From: Oscillospiraceae bacterium
Lineage (GTDB): Bacteria; Bacillota; Clostridia; Oscillospirales; CAG-272
Assembly (NCBI GenBank): GCA_015064725.1
Contig: SVRQ01000002.1
Span: forward strand, 78,753 to 142,752
Reading direction: 5' to 3'
Length of the DNA: 64,000 nucleotides
Made by a program: the position numbers and the translations under genes. Shown in pieces: positions 17,389 through 26,614 of the stretch (position 1 is the stretch's first letter; each line of letters begins with the position of its first letter). The notes beneath the pieces are model-generated. The model saw nothing but the letters and a program-made list of their open reading frames with translations, was not told where the DNA came from and did not search any database.

Positions 17389-19398
17389 ATGAAGAAAGTA
17401 ACAAGTTTATTGGCTCTCGTTTTGGCGCTCCTTATGTTGTTTACGGCTTGCGGCGAACCTGCTGTAACAACGGAAGCTACAAAAGATACGAATGCCACAA
17501 CAGAAGCCTCCACAACGGAAGAAGCTACAACAGCTACTACTGCTACTACAGAAGCAAAAGCTTGCGTTCACGAATGGGAAGTGCTCGAAGGCACAGCACC
17601 CGGCGTTTTGACGGAAGGCACAGGCAAATTCAAGTGCAAACTCTGCGAAGAAACGTTTGAAGGCACACTTCCCGCTACAAAGAAGATAAAGATCCTTGCT
17701 ATCGGTAACAGCTTCAGCGTTGACGCTATGGAAACTCACCTCCACAAAGTTTTCGCGGCTCTCGGCATCGAAGCAACGCTTGGCAACCTTTACATCGGCG
17801 GTTGCTCTCTCGATACACACTGGAATAATATCGAAAACAACAAGAAGGCTTATACATACTATTATAAATCTGCTCAGAAGAGCTCCTTCACTTCTATCAC
17901 AAACAGCGTAAACTCCGCCCTCAAATCTCAGGATTGGGATATTATCACTATCCAGCAGGTTAGCCAGGACAGCGGACGTCCCGAAACTTTCAACAACCTC
18001 CAGAACATCCTCGATTTCATCGAAGCTAACAAGACAAACCCCAACGCTAAGATCTATTGGCATATGACTTGGGCTTACGCACAGGGCAGCACACACGATG
18101 GTTTCAAAAACTACAACAAAGACCAGATGACGATGTACAACGCCATCACGGATGCTGTTGAAAACTACATTATGAAGTACGACGCTATCGACGGCGTTAT
18201 CCCCTCCGGTACAGCTATCCAGAACCTTCGTACATCCTACATCGGCGATAACCTCACACGCGACGGCTATCACCTCAACTTCACGGCGGACTCCCTTGGC
18301 AGACTTACAGCATCCGTTACTTGGGCTGCTGCGCTCACAGGCTCCGACCTTTCCGATTTCAAATATGAAAACAAAGCGTATCCCTCCGTTGCAGAAGCGG
18401 TTCCCGCTATCGTTGACGCGGTTTTGAACGCTGTTAAGACTCCTTTTGACGTTACACCCTCCAAGTATCCTCCCGAAGAGCCCGTTGTAGTTCCCAACGA
18501 AGCTTTGACGGAAGAGGATAAGGCTATCCTTAAAGGCTACGGTGTAAACCCCGATGATTACGAAGCACTCCCGCTTGATCTTACACTCCACGCATATTAC
18601 AATTCTTCCGGCGGTTCCACACTTACGACTAAATCCAACTCCACCGCAACTAACCTTGTAAACTTCATTGCAACACAGATATTTGAAAAAGCTCAGATCC
18701 CGAACGGCTCTATCATCTATATCAAGGATGGTTACCAGTACCGTCCCGAGGGTTGGACAGCTCTTAACACAAAGACTGCAAGCCGTCCCGGCAACGTAAC
18801 AACGGAATTTGTTGTTGTTGACTCTGCTTGGTGGGGCTCTTTCAACTACCGTGCGTTCAATATCGCGATCGAAGGTGCTGCTGCTTCCGCAGTTGTTGCA
18901 GAAAAGGATATGGGCGTATTCAAGGTTTATATTCCCAAGAATCCCGTTGAAGAAAAGCCTGCTGAAAAGCCTGCTATTCCCACAAGAGAAGAGCTTGCGG
19001 ATACAAGCAAATATAAGAAGCTTGATATCGATTTCACAGTACACGCATACTACAACTCCAGCGACAATACCTATAAATCCACAATGATCACAAGCTCCAA
19101 CAGCACAGCTTCCAACATCCCCAACTTTATAGCTACGCAGATCTTCACAAAAGAAGAGCTTCCCGTTGGTGCGGTTATCGTTGTTGACAAGGGCTATCAG
19201 TACCGTCCCGAAGGCTGGACAGCTCTTAATACAAAGACTGCTAACCGTCCCGGCAACGTAACGGATGAGATCGTTGTTATCGACGATGCTTGGTGGGGCT
19301 CCTTTAACCACCGTGCGTTCAACCTTTCCAAAAATCCCAACGCAACGATGAAGCAGTCCGATACAGAGCACTTTGCAATCTACATCCCCGTAAAATAA
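17389..19398 (+). CDS. DUF4886-type SGNH-hydrolase-like lipoprotein with duplicated C-terminal domain
   Basis: Lipobox FTAC; Thr-rich linker; ILAIGNSFSVDAMETHLHKV (SGNH block I) and DGYHLN; two copies of an about 100-aa domain ending WGSFNxRAFN. Confidence 0.75.
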   Translation: MKKVTSLLALVLALLMLFTACGEPAVTTEATKDTNATTEASTTEEATTATTATTEAKACVHEWEVLEGTAPGVLTEGTGKFKCKLCEETFEGTLPATKKIKILAIGNSFSVDAMETHLHKVFAALGIEATLGNLYIGGCSLDTHWNNIENNKKAYTYYYKSAQKSSFTSITNSVNSALKSQDWDIITIQQVSQDSGRPETFNNLQNILDFIEANKTNPNAKIYWHMTWAYAQGSTHDGFKNYNKDQMTMYNAITDAVENYIMKYDAIDGVIPSGTAIQNLRTSYIGDNLTRDGYHLNFTADSLGRLTASVTWAAALTGSDLSDFKYENKAYPSVAEAVPAIVDAVLNAVKTPFDVTPSKYPPEEPVVVPNEALTEEDKAILKGYGVNPDDYEALPLDLTLHAYYNSSGGSTLTTKSNSTATNLVNFIATQIFEKAQIPNGSIIYIKDGYQYRPEGWTALNTKTASRPGNVTTEFVVVDSAWWGSFNYRAFNIAIEGAAASAVVAEKDMGVFKVYIPKNPVEEKPAEKPAIPTREELADTSKYKKLDIDFTVHAYYNSSDNTYKSTMITSSNSTASNIPNFIATQIFTKEELPVGAVIVVDKGYQYRPEGWTALNTKTANRPGNVTDEIVVIDDAWWGSFNHRAFNLSKNPNATMKQSDTEHFAIYIPVK

Positions 19399-19406
19399 GT
19401 TAACTC

Positions 19407-19439
19407 AAAAACGCACTTCAATTTTGAAGTGCGTTTTTT
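19407..19439 (+). terminator. Rho-independent terminator
   Basis: AAAACGCACTTCAAttttGAAGTGCGTTTTTT. Confidence 0.85.
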
Positions 19440-19515
19440 GTTCAAAATGCGATGTTGACACCGACTTTCCTCTTTGCTACAATGAAATTGTAATTTTATA
19501 AAGGAGCTTTTGCTT

Positions 19516-21831
19516 ATGTATAATATGTATAATCCAACCGAAAAATGGCTCAGAGCGCGTTTTTTGCCCTGTATTCCGCTTGGGGATAACAGGTCTGCTG
19601 TGACCGCTTGCGAACGTCATATTCAGCTTTCGCGCCGCGCGGCTTGCGAGGGCAGCGTTCTGCTCAAAAACAAGAACGGCTTTTTGCCGCTTGAAAAGGG
19701 CAAAAGGGTTGCCGTTTTCGGCAATGCACAGATAGATTACGTTAAGGGCGGAAGCGGCTCCGGTATGGTTCACACGGTCTATGTGAGAAATATCTATGAT
19801 GGGCTTAAAATGAAGGCGGGAAAGGTTGACGTGTTCGACTCTCTCTCCCTCTTTTATACAGACTACGTTGTAAATGAATATAAAAACGGCGGCGAAAACG
19901 GCAGGCTTAAAGAACCGAAAGTCCCCGCATCGCTTATGCGCTCCGCTTCCGAGTTTACGGATACTGCGATAATCACCATTTGCCGTTTTTCGGGCGAAGG
20001 CTTCGACAGATATAACGACGATAAAAACAAGTATTTCGACCTTGAAGACGGCGAAAAAGAAATGATCGCCGATGTGCTTGCAAATTTTGAGCACGTTGTG
20101 GTGCTTCTCAATGTAGGAAGTGCGATAAATACCGCTTGGCTTGCGAATGAGGACAAGATAGAATCCGCAATACTTCTCTGGCAGGGAGGAATCGAGGGCG
20201 GTCTTGCGGCGGCGGATATGCTTGTGGGCGACGATGCGCCCAGCGGCAAACTTCCCGATACCTTTGCAAGAAGCTTCGAGGACTATCCAACCTCTGCGGG
20301 CTTTCACGAATCCGAGGATTACGTTAAATACACGGAAGATATTTTCGTGGGCTACCGCTATTTTGAAACCATACCCGGAAAACAGGAATGTGTTGTCTAT
20401 CCTTTCGGACACGGTCTTACGTACACGGAATTTAAAATTTCCGATATTTTCGTTTGCAGTAACGGCAAACGCATTTTCGTGAATGCCGATGTGACCAATA
20501 TCGGAAATCGTGCGGGCAAAGAGGTCGTACAGGTTTATTACAGCGCTCCAAAGGGCAGGATAAGCAAAGAAAAGATAGCACTCGCGGCATTTGCAAAAAC
20601 TCCGCTTATTCAGCCGGGGAAGACCGTTACCGTGAATATGATGTTCAATGTTTCCGATATGGCAAGCTTTGACGATATGGGCGACGTGGAAAAGAGCGCA
20701 TACGTGCTTGAAAAAGGCGAATACAAGATATTCGTCGGCACGTCCGTGCGCGACAACGTTTGCGCAGATTACAAATACGTTCTTGAAGAAGACGTTATCG
20801 TAGAGAAGCTTAATTCGTACTGCGCGCCGAAAAAATTGGAAAAACGCTTGATGGCAGATGGAACTTTCCGAAGCGTTCCCGTATGCGCGGAAGAAAAGCA
20901 AAAAGCATTCCCCGTGAAATATCATAACGAATATAAGCCCAAGGATAAGGTCATAGAGCTTTACGACGTTGACGAGGGCAGGGCGACTCTTGATGAGTTT
21001 ATTTCGCAGATGAGCAATGAAGAACTTATGCTCCTCCTCTGCGGCAAGCCCGAAACGGGCGTGAGCGCGGGCACTATCGGCGGCGTGTTCAAATATAGAG
21101 TTATGCCCATTGCAACGGCGGACGGTCCTTCTGGTCTTCGTCTGCATTGGCAGAGAGGCGTTCGCCCAACGGCTTTCCCCGTTCCCACGGCGCGTGCAGC
21201 TTCCTTTAATACGGCTCTTGAGGAGGAGATAGGTAAAGCTATCGCTCTTGAATGCAAGGAAAACAATATTCAAGTATGGCTGGGACCGGGAATGAATATT
21301 CACAGAAATCCTCTTTGCGGAAGAAACTTTGAATATTACTCCGAAGACCCGATTGTTGCGGGCAAGATGAGTGCGGCGGCGGTACGCGGAGCAGAATCCG
21401 AACGTGTTGCGGCAACACCGAAGCATTTTGCCGCAAACAACAAGGAAACAAACCGTTTGGAAAGTGATTCCATCGTTTCGGAACGCGCCTTGCGCGAGAT
21501 ATACCTCAAAGGCTTCGAGATATGCGTGAAAGAAGCATATCCGAAAACGATAATGTCCTCCTATAACCGCATAAACGGTGTACACGGATCCGAAAACGCG
21601 GAGCTTCTTACGGGAATTTTGCGCGAGGAATGGGGTTTTGAGGGTATGGTATCCTCCGACTGGGAAAACACCGCAGAGCACTATAGAGAGGTCATCGGAG
21701 GAACGGACGTGCGTATGCCCGGCAACCAAGAGGGATTACTCAAAGCTCCCTATGAAGCGGGTCTTATCACAAGAGATCAGATGGCGGTATGCGTAAAACG
21801 CGCACTTGAAATGATACTTTGGGTGGAATAA
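19516..21831 (+). CDS. Glycoside hydrolase family 3 (beta-glucosidase-like), domain-reversed
   Basis: N-terminal LLKNKNGFLPLEKG (GH3 C-domain) and C-terminal GPGMNIHRNPLCGRNFEYYSEDP, TPKHFAANNKETNR, GMVSSDWEN (catalytic domain); ATG 19516 after AAGGAG. Confidence 0.93.
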   Translation: MYNMYNPTEKWLRARFLPCIPLGDNRSAVTACERHIQLSRRAACEGSVLLKNKNGFLPLEKGKRVAVFGNAQIDYVKGGSGSGMVHTVYVRNIYDGLKMKAGKVDVFDSLSLFYTDYVVNEYKNGGENGRLKEPKVPASLMRSASEFTDTAIITICRFSGEGFDRYNDDKNKYFDLEDGEKEMIADVLANFEHVVVLLNVGSAINTAWLANEDKIESAILLWQGGIEGGLAAADMLVGDDAPSGKLPDTFARSFEDYPTSAGFHESEDYVKYTEDIFVGYRYFETIPGKQECVVYPFGHGLTYTEFKISDIFVCSNGKRIFVNADVTNIGNRAGKEVVQVYYSAPKGRISKEKIALAAFAKTPLIQPGKTVTVNMMFNVSDMASFDDMGDVEKSAYVLEKGEYKIFVGTSVRDNVCADYKYVLEEDVIVEKLNSYCAPKKLEKRLMADGTFRSVPVCAEEKQKAFPVKYHNEYKPKDKVIELYDVDEGRATLDEFISQMSNEELMLLLCGKPETGVSAGTIGGVFKYRVMPIATADGPSGLRLHWQRGVRPTAFPVPTARAASFNTALEEEIGKAIALECKENNIQVWLGPGMNIHRNPLCGRNFEYYSEDPIVAGKMSAAAVRGAESERVAATPKHFAANNKETNRLESDSIVSERALREIYLKGFEICVKEAYPKTIMSSYNRINGVHGSENAELLTGILREEWGFEGMVSSDWENTAEHYREVIGGTDVRMPGNQEGLLKAPYEAGLITRDQMAVCVKRALEMILWVE

Positions 21832-21847
21832 GCTTTCACCAAAAATG

Positions 21848-21870
21848 AAAAAGCCCGCACAGGGCTTTTT
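21848..21870 (+). terminator. Rho-independent terminator
   Basis: AAAAAGCCCgcacaGGGCTTTTT. Confidence 0.8.
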
Positions 21871-21984
21871 CATTTTTTTGAATTTTTTACAATGAAATAA
21901 TTGAAAAGTTATATATCTTGTGATAGAATAAATACGTTATTTTTTATGCCGAGCTCACTCGGCGAAACAAAGAAGGGTGATTTT

Positions 21985-22968
21985 ATGATTCGTATAGGTA
22001 TTTTTGGTTACGGCAACCTTGGCAGAGGCGTTGAAAGCGCTATCCGCCAGAACAGCGATATGGAGCTCGCGGCTGTTTTCACGCGCCGCGCCCCCGAAAG
22101 CGTAAAGCTTAGAACGGAAGGAGTTCCCGTATATCACGCGGATAAAGCCGCAGAGATGGCGGATAAGATCGACGTTATGATCCTTTGCGGAGGCAGCGCA
22201 ACTGACCTTCCCCGTCAGACACCCGAAATGGTTAAATATTTTAACGTAATTGACAGCTTTGATACACACGCAAAAATTCCGGAGCATTTTGAGGATGTTG
22301 ATGCTGCTGCTAAGGAAAGCGGCAAGATCGGCATTATCTCCGTTGGCTGGGATCCCGGTATGTTCTCCCTCAACCGCCTTTTCGGAGAGGCTATTCTTGC
22401 AAACGGTGCAACTTATACTTTCTGGGGCAAGGGCGTAAGCCAGGGCCATTCCGATGCCATCCGCCGTATTGAGGGCGTTGCAGATGCAAGACAGTACACA
22501 ATTCCCGTTGAAAGCGCACTTGAAGCGGTAAGAAGCGGTGCAAACCCCGAGCTTACCACGCGTGAAAAGCACACGCGCGAATGTTTCGTTGTTGCAAAAG
22601 ACGGTGCAGACAAGGCTCGCATTGAGAACGAGATAAAAACTATGCCCAACTATTTTGCGGATTATGACACAACGGTGCATTTCATCTCTCAGGAAGAGCT
22701 TAATGAAAAGCACGGCGGTATTCCGCACGGCGGCTTTGTTATCCGCAGCGGCAAGACGGGCTTTGAGCTTGAGAACAACCATATTATCGAATACAGCCTG
22801 AAGCTTGATTCCAACCCCGAATTTACTTCCTCCGTGCTCGTGGCGTATGCGCGTGCGGCTTACAGAATGAATAAAGAGGGTATGAACGGTTGTAAGACGG
22901 TGTTCGACGTAGCTCCCGCGTATCTCTCCCCTAAAACAGGCGCAGAGCTTCGCAAAGAATTGCTTTAA
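21985..22968 (+). CDS. ddh: meso-diaminopimelate D-dehydrogenase
   Basis: MIRIGIFGYGNLGRGVESAI..., GWDPGMFSLNRL, TFWGKGVSQGHSDAIRR motifs. Confidence 0.93.
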   Translation: MIRIGIFGYGNLGRGVESAIRQNSDMELAAVFTRRAPESVKLRTEGVPVYHADKAAEMADKIDVMILCGGSATDLPRQTPEMVKYFNVIDSFDTHAKIPEHFEDVDAAAKESGKIGIISVGWDPGMFSLNRLFGEAILANGATYTFWGKGVSQGHSDAIRRIEGVADARQYTIPVESALEAVRSGANPELTTREKHTRECFVVAKDGADKARIENEIKTMPNYFADYDTTVHFISQEELNEKHGGIPHGGFVIRSGKTGFELENNHIIEYSLKLDSNPEFTSSVLVAYARAAYRMNKEGMNGCKTVFDVAPAYLSPKTGAELRKELL

Positions 22969-22976
22969 TAGGAATC

Positions 22977-23007
22977 AAAAAATCCACTCTCACGAGTGGA
23001 TTTTTTA
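22977..23007. terminator. Bidirectional terminator between convergent genes
   Basis: AAAAAATCCACTCtcacGAGTGGATTTTTT. Confidence 0.85.
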
Positions 23008-23008
23008 C

Positions 23009-23695
23009 TTATGCAAGCTCTATTTTTTTAACTTCGTGTTCTACGGGCTCTTTTGTGCAGATGCACGCACGGTAGCCGTAGATGTGCTTGAATTCATCAA
23101 AGAAAGCGTCCGTTTGGGGTACGTTGTTTTCTATCATAGAAGCTTTGCCGCGGTGAAAATCGCAACGGAGCGCTTTAAGACCCATAGAAAATCCCGTGCC
23201 GCGCATTTTAACGTAGCTCTCTCTGATAGTCCAAAGACGGCAGAAAGCTTCCGTGGGGTTTTGCGACATCAAAATAGCATTCTGCTCCATTGTGGAGAAG
23301 AATCTTCCCGCGATACCCATAAGATCGTGGGGGCGCGTTGCGTTTTCAACGTCAACACCGCATTCCACGTCGGAAACGGTGCAAACAACGATCCTGCCGC
23401 TGTGAGAAATGTTGAAAAATTTATCCGTTTCGCCTGCAAGGTAAGGCTTTTCGTATTCGTTAAGCGTTATTTCGGGATTTTTAATGCCGAAAACGGTGGA
23501 AAGTGCGTAATCTCTCAAAAGTTCAGCACAAAGAAGCTCCGCTTTTGTGACGTTGTTGCGTGCACGCTCTATGCGCGCACGGCGGGCATCGGAAACGGAA
23601 GCAAGCTTTTCCTCGAAAAGGGGAGAGAGCTCGTCCGTTGCGGCGTTGTAAAATTTATCTGTATCTGAAAAAAAGGTTTTAGCGAAATGACTCAT
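23009..23695 (-). CDS. 4'-phosphopantetheinyl transferase superfamily (Sfp-like)
   Basis: FNISHSGRIVVCTVSDVECGVDVE and RLWTIRESYVKMRGTG motifs. Confidence 0.9.
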   Translation of the reverse strand: MSHFAKTFFSDTDKFYNAATDELSPLFEEKLASVSDARRARIERARNNVTKAELLCAELLRDYALSTVFGIKNPEITLNEYEKPYLAGETDKFFNISHSGRIVVCTVSDVECGVDVENATRPHDLMGIAGRFFSTMEQNAILMSQNPTEAFCRLWTIRESYVKMRGTGFSMGLKALRCDFHRGKASMIENNVPQTDAFFDEFKHIYGYRACICTKEPVEHEVKKIELA

Positions 23696-23860
23696 TTTAT
23701 CTCCGTGTTATAATTATAATCTTGTAGTAAAATGATAACATAAATAAGGATGAAAGTCAAGAAAGCGCACCTATTTTAAGTGCTTTAAAAGCCCCTTATT
23801 GACACACGGACAAAAAAAGTGTACAATATAATCAAACAGAAAGAAAAGGATGACACGAAA

Positions 23861-24514
23861 ATGATAAAAGCAGTTATATTTGACCTTGACGGTACTCTTG
23901 CAAACACGTTTGACGATCTTCGCTCCTCAATAGACGATATGCGTGCGGCTTTCGGAATGGGACCTATCTCCCTGGAACAGATGACGTCATTTATAAACGC
24001 ATCTCTTCGCGGATTTGCTGAAGGCGGACTCGGCGGCGAGCGCACGGAGGAAGAGCTTGAAAAAGCTATGAAGATATACGTTGACGCTTATGCGGTACAC
24101 TATCTCGAAAAGACCTGCATTTACGAAGGACTTCCCGAAGTTTTGCAGAAACTTAAAGATGGCGGTGCAAGACTTGCTGTTTACTCCAACAAAATGGCGG
24201 ATTACGTTAAAAAAATATGCTTAAAGCTTTACGGCGAGGATACGTTCGATATACTTATGGGACCGGACGGCATTACTCCCAAGCCGGACCCTATGGGGGC
24301 TCTTATCGTTGCCGGAAAATGGGGCATCGACCCTTCTGAGATCGCTTACGTCGGCGACTCCGTAACGGATATGAAAACGGGGCTTGCGGCAGGAATGCAC
24401 ACTATAGGCGTTTCTTGGGGCTTTACCGCAAGAGAAGACCTTGCGGCGGCAGGCGCACATTACATCGTTGACACAAGACCCGAGCTTCTTGAGCTTCTCG
24501 AAAAATTGGCATAA
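23861..24514 (+). CDS. HAD family hydrolase (phosphoglycolate phosphatase-like)
   Basis: AVIFDLDGTLANTF, AVYSNK, YVGDSVTDMKTGLAAGM. Confidence 0.92.
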   Translation: MIKAVIFDLDGTLANTFDDLRSSIDDMRAAFGMGPISLEQMTSFINASLRGFAEGGLGGERTEEELEKAMKIYVDAYAVHYLEKTCIYEGLPEVLQKLKDGGARLAVYSNKMADYVKKICLKLYGEDTFDILMGPDGITPKPDPMGALIVAGKWGIDPSEIAYVGDSVTDMKTGLAAGMHTIGVSWGFTAREDLAAAGAHYIVDTRPELLELLEKLA

Positions 24515-24516
24515 GT

Positions 24517-24546
24517 AAAACCGCCCTTGGGAACAAGGGCGGTTTT
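24517..24546 (+). terminator. Rho-independent terminator
   Basis: AAAACCGCCCTTgggaacAAGGGCGGTTTT. Confidence 0.85.
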
Positions 24547-24557
24547 GAATTTGAGTT

Positions 24558-24618
24558 AAAACGATAAGTCGTTTTAACGAAATTATTTAACTCACTTTTT
24601 CTTATTTAAAGAAAAAGT
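24558..24618. repeat. Two-hairpin dispersed intergenic repeat, copy 1
   Basis: AAAACGATAAGTCGTTTT..GAAATTATTT..CTTTTTCTTATTTAAAGAAAAAG, shared with 42993-43054. Confidence 0.65.
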
Positions 24619-24776
24619 TGAATAGAATAAATTTTTTAAAACACAACGTGTTTTAACTCCTCTAAAATAATAAAAAGCTTTTCCTCTTTACACAAAGAGG
24701 AAAAAATATATTGTACTATTTAATTTTTTGTGATACAATAATATTATAATGAAATAAAAAACAAGGAGAAACAAAA

Positions 24777-25631
24777 ATGAAACTTCCTTTCAATATTGAC
24801 CTTACAAATAAAGTTTGCGTTGTTACAGGCGGTGCAGGCGTTCTTTGCGCCGGCTTTGCAAAAACTGTTGCAGCTTGCGGCGCAAGCGTTGCTATCCTCG
24901 ACCTCAACGAAGAAATGGCAAAAAAAGTTGCGGACGATATCGTAGCCGACGGCGGCAAGGCTATCGGTGTTAAGACAAACGTTCTTGAGCGCGAAAGCGT
25001 TGAAGCAGCAAGACAGGCCGTTCTCGATGCGTTCGGCACTTGCGACATCCTTATCAACGGTGCGGGCGGCAACAATCCCCGCGGTACAACAACAAAAGAA
25101 TATCTCTTCCCCGAAGACGTTGACGGTATCGAAGGTATTACAACTTTCTTTGACCTTGACCCCAAGGGTGTTGAATTCGTATTCAACCTCAACTTCCTCG
25201 GTACGCTTATCCCCACACAGGTATTTGCGCGCGATATGGCAAAGAAAGAGGGCACGAGCATCATCAATATTTCCAGTATGAACAGCTTCCGTCCCCTTAC
25301 AAAGATTCCTGCGTACTCCGGTGCTAAAGCCGCTATCTCCAATTTTACACAGTGGCTTGCAGTTCACTTCTCCAAGGTCGGCATAAGAGTTAACGCTATG
25401 GCTCCCGGTTTCTTCCTTACAAACCAGAACCACGCGCTTCTTATGAACCCCGACGGCACATATACGGAAAGAAGCAACAAGATCCTTTCCCACACTCCTA
25501 TGGGACGCTTCGGCACACCCGAAGATCTTACAGGTACGCTCCTTTGGCTCTGCGATAACAACGCTTCCGGCTTTGTAAACGGCGTTGTTGTGCCGATCGA
25601 CGGCGGTTTTGCCGCTTACTCCGGCGTATGA
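24777..25631 (+). CDS. SDR family oxidoreductase (D-mannonate oxidoreductase/UxuB-like)
   Basis: VVTGGAGVLCAGFAK, NGAGGNNPRGTT, YSGAKAA (YxxxK), IDGGFAAYSGV. Confidence 0.88.
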   Translation: MKLPFNIDLTNKVCVVTGGAGVLCAGFAKTVAACGASVAILDLNEEMAKKVADDIVADGGKAIGVKTNVLERESVEAARQAVLDAFGTCDILINGAGGNNPRGTTTKEYLFPEDVDGIEGITTFFDLDPKGVEFVFNLNFLGTLIPTQVFARDMAKKEGTSIINISSMNSFRPLTKIPAYSGAKAAISNFTQWLAVHFSKVGIRVNAMAPGFFLTNQNHALLMNPDGTYTERSNKILSHTPMGRFGTPEDLTGTLLWLCDNNASGFVNGVVVPIDGGFAAYSGV

Positions 25632-26221
25632 TATTTCCAAAAGATGCAGATCTTTCCCGCGCACTCGAATTTACCATTGAAATGGACAAGATGAAAAGCA
25701 TTTTTCGCCGTTCATCCATTTTCGATGGTTCAAGAAGAGAGAATGACGCGGAACATTCCTACCACATTTGCGCGATGGCGCTTGCTTTTGAAAAATTCGC
25801 GCCCGAGGGTGTGGACCTTCTTCGCGTGCTTAAAATGCTTATCGTCCACGATATTGTGGAAATTGACGCGGGCGACACCTTCGCCTACGATAAAAACGCC
25901 AATCTTTCCAAAAAAGAGCGCGAAAGCGCGGCGGCGGACAGGCTCTTTTCTATGATAGAGAACGGGGCGGAGCTTCGTGCACTTTGGGAGGAGTTTGACG
26001 ATATGCAAACGCCCGATGCGCTCTATGCCATCAGTCTTGACAGGCTCCAGCCGTTTCTTGCAAACTGCCTTAACAAGGGCGACACCTGGTTTGCCGGAGG
26101 CGTTGGCAAGGAAGCTATCCTTGCGCGCATGGCTCCCGTGGAAAAGGGCATACCTGCGCTTTGGCCTACTATACTTGAACTTATAGAGGAAAACGTGGAG
26201 CAAGGCTACGTTGGAAAATGA
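25628..26221 (+). CDS. HD domain protein (YfbR-like 5'-deoxynucleotidase family)
   Basis: ENDAEHSYHICAMALAF...HDIVEIDAGDTFAYD metal-binding HD pattern. Confidence 0.9.
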   Translation: MIFPKDADLSRALEFTIEMDKMKSIFRRSSIFDGSRRENDAEHSYHICAMALAFEKFAPEGVDLLRVLKMLIVHDIVEIDAGDTFAYDKNANLSKKERESAAADRLFSMIENGAELRALWEEFDDMQTPDALYAISLDRLQPFLANCLNKGDTWFAGGVGKEAILARMAPVEKGIPALWPTILELIEENVEQGYVGK

Positions 26222-26230
26222 AATTGAATT

Positions 26231-26260
26231 AAAAAACGCAGGAATTTTCCTGCGTTTTTT
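26231..26260 (+). terminator. Terminator (also placed to serve the convergent XRE gene)
   Basis: AAAAAACGCAGGAattTTCCTGCGTTTTTT. Confidence 0.85.
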
Positions 26261-26269
26261 GCTTATATT

Positions 26270-26512
26270 TCAAACCATTTCTTGTTCTAATTTTTCAAAA
26301 TCGGAAGTATTAAAAAAGTCTGTAATGGAGATTCCCAAACCATCGCAAAGCATTTTTATCGTGACGATTCCGGGATTTTTGCTTTTGCCGTACAGTATAT
26401 TTTTTATTGTGGACGGCGCAACACCTGATTCCAAAGCCAATTTGTGTATTGAAAATTTCTTTTCTTCGCAAAGAACGAGGATTCTGTTTTTTACTGCTGT
26501 ATATGTGTCCAT
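26270..26512 (-). CDS. XRE family transcriptional regulator
   Basis: RILVLCEEKKFSIHKLALESGVAPSTIKNILYG HTH; ATG at 26512 preceded by GGAGG. Confidence 0.88.
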   Translation of the reverse strand: MDTYTAVKNRILVLCEEKKFSIHKLALESGVAPSTIKNILYGKSKNPGIVTIKMLCDGLGISITDFFNTSDFEKLEQEMV

Positions 26513-26532
26513 AATTACCTCCAAAATATTTT

Positions 26533-26602
26533 GGACTAATTATAGCCTTTTAAACTTGACAATGCGGGCTATATATGATACAATATGGACTATAAATAGA
26601 CC
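26533..26602. promoter_or_regulatory. Divergent promoter region with three operator-like dyads
   Basis: TTGACA(26556)-17-TACAAT(26579); GGACTAATTATAGCC (26533), GGGCTATATATGATA (26566), GGACTATAAATAGACC (26587). Confidence 0.65.
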
Positions 26603-26614
26603 ACGGAGGCTAAT

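Noticed and set aside
17407-19371. 654-aa antisense ORF over the DUF4886 lipoprotein
   Set aside because: Low-complexity Cys/Val/Ile translation, mirror of the sense codon bias, no motif.
19477-21729. 750-aa ORF antisense to the GH3 gene
   Set aside because: No RBS or recognisable motifs; the opposite strand encodes a clear GH3. Long antisense frames here arise because TTA/CTA/TCA codons are rare in the sense frame.
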